Source: Ruminiclostridium cellobioparum subsp. termitidis CT1112 (lineage in GTDB: Bacteria > Bacillota > Clostridia > Acetivibrionales > DSM-1351). From it: 47,422 nucleotides of DNA. Position numbers and translations under genes: made by a program. The notes under the pieces were generated by a model. That model had not been told where the DNA came from, made no database searches, and saw nothing but the letters and a program-made list of their open reading frames with translations. The DNA lies in the NCBI RefSeq assembly GCF_000350485.1, contig NZ_AORV01000009.1, positions 1-47,422 of the forward strand, read 5' to 3'. Below are positions 43,001-47,422 of this stretch, piece after piece (positions within the stretch are counted from its first letter, which is position 1; every line of letters starts with the position of its first letter).

Positions 43001-43049
43001 GGATATTTTTATAACACATTATAGCATTGTTTCCGGGGTTAAAAAACAT

Positions 43050-45284
43050 TTATCTATACGGCCGATATGCCACATAACCCTGGGGCTCGTGAACAAAGCC
43101 GGCACTGCTGAGTGCTTCTGCGGCCTCCTCCGGATAATCCTTGATCACAATACGGTTTTGTGATGAAAATATCCTGCGCCTTGAATAATCCTGTACGAAT
43201 ACCCCAAGTACTTCGGCGGCGCTATCCGGCTCAAATACCCGCAAGGTCCTGCCCTGGCGCTCCAGAACGGCCACCGGCACACCCGCCCGCAATGCAACAG
43301 CCGTACCGGCAACATTCAGAAATGCCCTGTCCGGCATATGCTGCAGACATTTGCCCCAGGGCTGGGCCGGATCGATTGCATTCAGCCATACTGTCTGTCG
43401 GCGGGGCTGTTCCAGTGTCAGCATGGTCCCGGCATAATCCTTCTCCCGTATAAACTGGATTCCCGAAAGTCCTTCAATAAAGTACCCGCGGCGCACCCGG
43501 CCGGTATATTCCCAGATGCGAAGTGTCTCAAGGGCGGTGCTCCAGGAAATCCCCCGTATTGTCTCACGGCAGAGTAAAACCACCCTGTCGAAGCTGCGGT
43601 CCAACTGCTGTTCCGTTGTCAGAGGCTTTAGAGGTCGGGTAACCTCCCACCGCCCGGTTGTCAGTATCTTCATGCGGGCATTGACTTTATGGCGTGCTGT
43701 ACCCTTTTCCAGCTTATCCCTGTCCAGCCACTGCCGGACCGGAATAAAACTGTCGGAGGTCACAAGTCCTTTTGCTGCAAGCTCCAGCAGGGTATCATAG
43801 GGCGAACCTTCAACCAGCCCGGCAAGTCTTTGCATAAAACTGGCCCCGCTTTTTAACAATACATCATATATGATTTTCTCCTTTCCCTCCAGGGTTTCGG
43901 CCGTCCCGGACTGCTCGGCCTCCCAGTCAATGTCTCCGGTCTGGTGAAAACAGAGGCTGGTCTGGGGACTGAGCTGCCAGAATGTATTTCCCCCGGATAA
44001 AACAGTGTCCATAAACTCCGGACGGTAATTCCCCACGCGTGCCGGCAGCAGGATGTTCTCCCAGGCCTCGACCGGATACGGCTGATCGCTCAGTGTTTTA
44101 AGCGCGGCCTCCAGCTGTTCAGCCGCCGGTGCCGAAATAAGCATGCGACTGGCAAGCAGCGCGGCATACCGTTCTGCCGGAAGGGTTCTTACCTGCTTGC
44201 GCCGGCTTTTGATAGTTTCATTCCTGGCACGGTCATAAAGCCCCGAATGATAGTACATTCCCTCCTGCTCCACCGCGTTTCCCTGTGAACAGAGCAGAGT
44301 GAAAATTTCAAGTGCAGCCTCCTCGGTCCACAGGTACCTCTCTGCCACCTGCTCGCATGATTTTGCCCCCCTGTATCTCAGCAGTCTTTGGACCAGGCGC
44401 TTTCTGGCATCGGTGACTATTCCCTCCAGAGCATCCGAGTATTCCTGCTCCTGCTCGGCGGCAATCCATAAGCCCGGCTCGATATATTTCACACGTCCCG
44501 CGGCAGCAAGTGCTTCCAGCCATTCAACCGGTATTTCCAGCTCCCCGGCAGTCAGATCTCCTTCTATCATCAGCAGGGAATGAAGCTGCTGTTCATCCTC
44601 CGGAAGCCTGGTACGTTCAGATACACGGGCCAGCTGCTCCGGCTCCGGCTTAATCTTCCCGGCCCCTTTTAGGGCCTCTGCCGCAGCCTGATGTATTTTC
44701 TGCGGTGTGGGCGAATAATCATACATCATTGCGGCTTCGGTCTGGCGTCTCAGCGGCAGGGACATGGGAGAAGGCGTATCGAGATACATCTCACGGACCT
44801 GGATATCGCCCGAGCGTACTCCATTCAGAATGTATTCCACTCCCTGCAGATCCCAGTAATCCTCCAGACATTCCCGCCTTGTTTCCCGGATCAGGGGATG
44901 CTTTTCCTGCTCAACCAGTGAGGAAAGCAGTTCCGCACTTCTCATACGCTGTACCCACAGCGGCTGGCGCCTGCTGCTCCTCACTCCCATTAAAAGTGCC
45001 CGGGCAGTGTTATAGCGGAAATTCATGTTATACAAAGGTGTTGCAGGAAGTAATGCTGTGACTATCTGCCTGGCGGCAGTTGGTGATACCTCCTGGAGCA
45101 GGCCTTCGGGCAGGGGACTGCCGTTAAAGGGAAACAGGAGGAATCCGTCATCGTCGGTCACACAGCTGATTGTGGTATCCATATGGCGGTTTGCCGCTTC
45201 CTTCACAAGAAGGGACAGGGGTTCATTCACCTGACGGCCGAATACCGAATGCACCATCATCTGATGGTTGCTGTTTTCATCCAT
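43050..45284 (-). CDS. lhr: Lhr-type helicase, C-terminal part (after frameshift)
   Basis: This 744-residue frame encodes the C-terminal accessory region of a large Lhr-like DNA helicase; it begins DENSNHQMMVHSVFGRQVNEPLS, which normally continues directly from the helicase core. Winged-helix-like and beta-barrel segments follow, with no further NTPase motifs. Its ATG at 45284 lies inside the last codons of the N-terminal frame and has no good ribosome site. One extra base in the run at 45285-45288 would fuse the two parts into a protein of about 1385 residues, the expected size. Repair-related unwinding is the family role. Confidence 0.85.
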   Translation of the reverse strand: MDENSNHQMMVHSVFGRQVNEPLSLLVKEAANRHMDTTISCVTDDDGFLLFPFNGSPLPEGLLQEVSPTAARQIVTALLPATPLYNMNFRYNTARALLMGVRSSRRQPLWVQRMRSAELLSSLVEQEKHPLIRETRRECLEDYWDLQGVEYILNGVRSGDIQVREMYLDTPSPMSLPLRRQTEAAMMYDYSPTPQKIHQAAAEALKGAGKIKPEPEQLARVSERTRLPEDEQQLHSLLMIEGDLTAGELEIPVEWLEALAAAGRVKYIEPGLWIAAEQEQEYSDALEGIVTDARKRLVQRLLRYRGAKSCEQVAERYLWTEEAALEIFTLLCSQGNAVEQEGMYYHSGLYDRARNETIKSRRKQVRTLPAERYAALLASRMLISAPAAEQLEAALKTLSDQPYPVEAWENILLPARVGNYRPEFMDTVLSGGNTFWQLSPQTSLCFHQTGDIDWEAEQSGTAETLEGKEKIIYDVLLKSGASFMQRLAGLVEGSPYDTLLELAAKGLVTSDSFIPVRQWLDRDKLEKGTARHKVNARMKILTTGRWEVTRPLKPLTTEQQLDRSFDRVVLLCRETIRGISWSTALETLRIWEYTGRVRRGYFIEGLSGIQFIREKDYAGTMLTLEQPRRQTVWLNAIDPAQPWGKCLQHMPDRAFLNVAGTAVALRAGVPVAVLERQGRTLRVFEPDSAAEVLGVFVQDYSRRRIFSSQNRIVIKDYPEEAAEALSSAGFVHEPQGYVAYRPYR

Positions 45285-47185
45285 AAAATGTCAATCAATA
45301 TGGTCCTGTCGTCTGGCAGGAGGCCCGTGCTTTGCAGCTGCCGCTTCAGAAAATCCGCCGCACTTTTTGCGGCCGGCTCGTCCAGCCCCATTTTTTCAAG
45401 CTCTTTTAGCATGGAACCTGCCTCATCTGCACGGGCAAGCCTTCGGAACAGTTCACCAAAGGCAATGCCTGTCCGCAGCCTCCGCCCTTTGATCTCACCG
45501 TGCCAAAAGGGCAGTCTGGCACCTGCCGTATTGGTCTGGGTCACGATTACAGAGTCCTTTGATATGTTTACGATCCTCCAGGCAAATGTGCCCAGGAGAA
45601 ATCTGTCGCCAATTCTGGTTTCAAAGACAAATTCTTCATCCAGCTCACCCAGCTTGACACCGCTTTCGGTCCTGCATGTATATAAACCTTTGTCGGGTAT
45701 GGTTCCTCCGGCACTGACCGCCAGCATGCGGCTGTAGGCATCCCCCGTTACATGATTATGGAGCCTGTCATAAATTATTCTGGGGCGCACGGGAATATCC
45801 CTCTCATGCTCGTAATCCCCCGCAAGCATACACAGAATTTCCCGGACATCCTCCACCTTCACATCACGGAAGGGAAAAGCCCGGGAAAGCAGCTCCATGA
45901 CCTCCTCAACCTCATAGCCTCCGCCGCAGGCCATGGACACAAGGTGCTGGGCCAGGATGTCAAAGCAGAGCCTGGGAGGCTTTGAGTATTCGATACCGCC
46001 ATTTCGCGCCACCTCTGCGGTGAGTCCGCAATACAGCCCTTCCACCGCTTCCCTGGGAAACATGTGCATGATGCTTATGCGGTTTGGATTATGCCCGGCG
46101 CGGCCCAACCTCTGCATGGTACTGGAGATGGAACGGGGACAGCCGATCTGGAATACCTGATCTATATCGCCCACATCTATTCCAAGCTCCATGGAGGAGG
46201 TGGCACACAGAAGCCTCAGTGCCCCGCTGCGAAGTGAGTTCTCAACCTCAAAGCGCTGTTCCTTGGATAAACTGCCATGATGCGTCCGGGCAAAGCCCTC
46301 TCCTCCCAGCTGGTTTATAAAATAGGCCAGCTTTTCGGCATAAGCGCGCCCTTCTACAAAGGCAATGGCGCTGCCCGTACCGCCGCAATAGGAATATACC
46401 GTTTTTGCAAGCTCCTGCCAAACCGGGTCTTTCATTACAGTTCTTTTGTCCGACAGGGGACTTGTCACTGCAATCCGGATCTCCTTCTGCATTTTGGGTG
46501 CAATAACTGCAACCGGGTCGGGAGACAAATACCGGGCAGCAATATCCAGAGGTTCAATTGTGGCAGACAGGCCGATCCTTTGAAGCGGCCGTCGGCACAG
46601 CCTGTCCAGTCTTGCAGCCGACAACATCAGATGGGCGCCCCGTTTGGAATCAATGAGGGCATGCAGTTCATCTATTATAATTGCTTTAGCAGTTTCAAGA
46701 ATTTTCTGTCCGGACTTACTTGTCAGCATCAAATATAAGGATTCGGGAGTGGTAATCAGGATATGCGGAGGAGTCTTGCTCATCCGGCTCCTTTCCTTTT
46801 GCGAGGTGTCACCGGTCCGTATGCCGACGCTAATTCCTGTGCTCTTTGACGGGATACCTGCTTTTAACTGTTCCTCAAGAATTCCGTCCAGAGGACGCTT
46901 GAGATTCTCACGTATATCACCGGCAAGTGATTTAAGCGGCGATATATAGATCAGCTGCAGCTCCTGTTTTAAATTACCGCTCCGGGCCTGTTCCAGCAGT
47001 CTGTCGATAAATACCAGAAATGCGGTAAGTGTCTTACCGGTACCTGTCGGTGCCGATACCAGCGTGTGCCTGCCCGAGGCAATTGCCGGCCAGGCCTGCT
47101 GCTGAACGGCAGTGGGTGAACCGAGGGTATTTATGAACCATTTCTCTGTCAACTTGTCAAATAAATCCGGAAATTTTTCCGCCAT
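45257..47185 (-). CDS. lhr: Lhr-type ATP-dependent helicase, N-terminal part (before frameshift)
   Basis: This 642-residue frame holds the superfamily 2 helicase core: Walker A APTGTGKT (45-52), Walker B IIIDELHALIDSKRG, motif III GLSATIEP and motif VI MQRLGRAGHNP, then the Lhr-specific domain. Lhr proteins are 3'-5' DNA/RNA helicases linked to DNA repair. The ATG at 47185 has AAGGAG upstream; the frame also opens at 47224. The end DDRTILIDIL is in register with the family, but the last eight residues are out of frame. A -1 shift at the T run before ATG 45284 restores homology. Confidence 0.88.
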   Translation of the reverse strand: MAEKFPDLFDKLTEKWFINTLGSPTAVQQQAWPAIASGRHTLVSAPTGTGKTLTAFLVFIDRLLEQARSGNLKQELQLIYISPLKSLAGDIRENLKRPLDGILEEQLKAGIPSKSTGISVGIRTGDTSQKERSRMSKTPPHILITTPESLYLMLTSKSGQKILETAKAIIIDELHALIDSKRGAHLMLSAARLDRLCRRPLQRIGLSATIEPLDIAARYLSPDPVAVIAPKMQKEIRIAVTSPLSDKRTVMKDPVWQELAKTVYSYCGGTGSAIAFVEGRAYAEKLAYFINQLGGEGFARTHHGSLSKEQRFEVENSLRSGALRLLCATSSMELGIDVGDIDQVFQIGCPRSISSTMQRLGRAGHNPNRISIMHMFPREAVEGLYCGLTAEVARNGGIEYSKPPRLCFDILAQHLVSMACGGGYEVEEVMELLSRAFPFRDVKVEDVREILCMLAGDYEHERDIPVRPRIIYDRLHNHVTGDAYSRMLAVSAGGTIPDKGLYTCRTESGVKLGELDEEFVFETRIGDRFLLGTFAWRIVNISKDSVIVTQTNTAGARLPFWHGEIKGRRLRTGIAFGELFRRLARADEAGSMLKELEKMGLDEPAAKSAADFLKRQLQSTGLLPDDRTILIDILWMKTATIR

Positions 47186-47304
47186 AGGTATCTCCTTCGC
47201 TGTAGAGGAATAAATAAATTTCATTATTTATATTCTCCATTTTAAAGTACAACTCCTCTCGTAATATTTTATACAATATTATTGACATATTATCATTAAA
47301 GTTC

Positions 47305-47352
47305 TTGACAACCTAACAACCGTTAGGTATAATTTCCCTAACAACTGTTAGG
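47305..47352 (+). promoter_or_regulatory. Near-ideal promoter with two CCTAAC-N4-GTTAGG operators
   Basis: TTGACA (47305-47310) and TATAAT (47328-47333) are separated by 17 bases. The spacer is occupied by CCTAAC-AACC-GTTAGG (47312-47327), and a second copy, CCTAAC-AACT-GTTAGG, follows the -10 box (47337-47352). A tightly repressed gene on the plus strand must start beyond the window. MarR- or PadR-type repressors bind comparable dyads, but the repressor is not in view. Confidence 0.8.
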
Positions 47353-47383
47353 CGAAGAGCGATAAAGGATACTTGCCTGCATA

Positions 47384-47416
47384 ACATTTTGTGGCGGCTA
47401 AGCGGCTCAAAGCCAT
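47384..47416 (+). other. Leader motif, second copy
   Basis: This stretch matches 14943-14976 with four mismatches and one gap, and contains the same GGCT-CAA-AGCC mini-hairpin. It lies in the 5' leader of the operator-controlled transcript that leaves the window. The remaining bases of 47225-47304 are AT-rich and show no gene. Confidence 0.4.
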
Positions 47417-47422
47417 AAAATA

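Noticed and set aside
42831-43049. 72-codon frame and the N-terminal extension of the ABC ATPase (to 42966)
   Set aside because: Both run through the R4 foldback element and do not resemble proteins; the ATPase has a good start at 42804.
1-47422. CRISPR arrays, tRNA, rRNA, transposase or phage genes
   Set aside because: No regularly spaced repeats, cloverleaf sequences, rRNA blocks or transposase/integrase motifs were seen in any frame.

Overview
The window looks like chromosomal accessory DNA of a low-to-moderate GC, Gram-positive anaerobe of the class Clostridia. The reasons are four lipobox-bearing solute-binding proteins without TonB/SusCD partners, YesM/YesN-type two-component pairs next to CUT1 sugar ABC transporters, strong AGGAGG ribosome sites, and GTG/TTG starts. 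The genus cannot be fixed from the sequence alone. I see no rRNA, tRNA, CRISPR array or transposase gene.

Layout. (1) 1-10.3 kb, minus strand: a complete sugar-uptake operon running sensor kinase, response regulator, lipoprotein, two permeases and a GH97 glycosidase, closed by a terminator at 92-141. (2) 10.5-13.3 kb: an AlkC-like DNA glycosylase, a small membrane protein and an N-terminally truncated chemoreceptor. (3) 13.5-15.8 kb: a GH4 alpha-galactosidase divergent from its probable AraC regulator. (4) 15.9-22.9 kb: class III aminotransferase, iron alcohol dehydrogenase, polar amino acid ABC transporter, cytidylate-kinase-like protein and a divergent PucR regulator, a likely omega-amino-acid catabolic unit. 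(5) 23.1-32.9 kb: a second sugar locus with two sulfatase-fold enzymes, a CUT1 transporter, a two-component pair and a divergent AraC regulator; neither enzyme has a signal peptide, suggesting that the imported sugar is processed in the cytoplasm. (6) 32.9-37.3 kb: gene remnants, a frameshifted WYL regulator with an SDR and a SnoaL-like protein, then a TetR-CPBP protease operon. (7) 37.3-43 kb: a diguanylate cyclase, a polysaccharide deacetylase and a split SsuABC-type transporter. (8) 43-47.2 kb: an Lhr-type helicase split by a single-base frameshift. The right edge carries a near-ideal promoter with two operators, driving a gene outside the window.

The most unusual signal is a dispersed repeat, at 4838-5066 and 41016-41258, in opposite orientation. 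The two copies share a 69-nt core (63 of 69 identical by eye) that folds as a three-way junction. The flanking arms differ in sequence between copies, yet each copy's arms are self-complementary. A shorter relative without the core lies at 22946-23072. Other points of interest are a sulfatase homologue with Thr in the formylglycine position, several paired operators next to regulators, and two homopolymer frameshifts.
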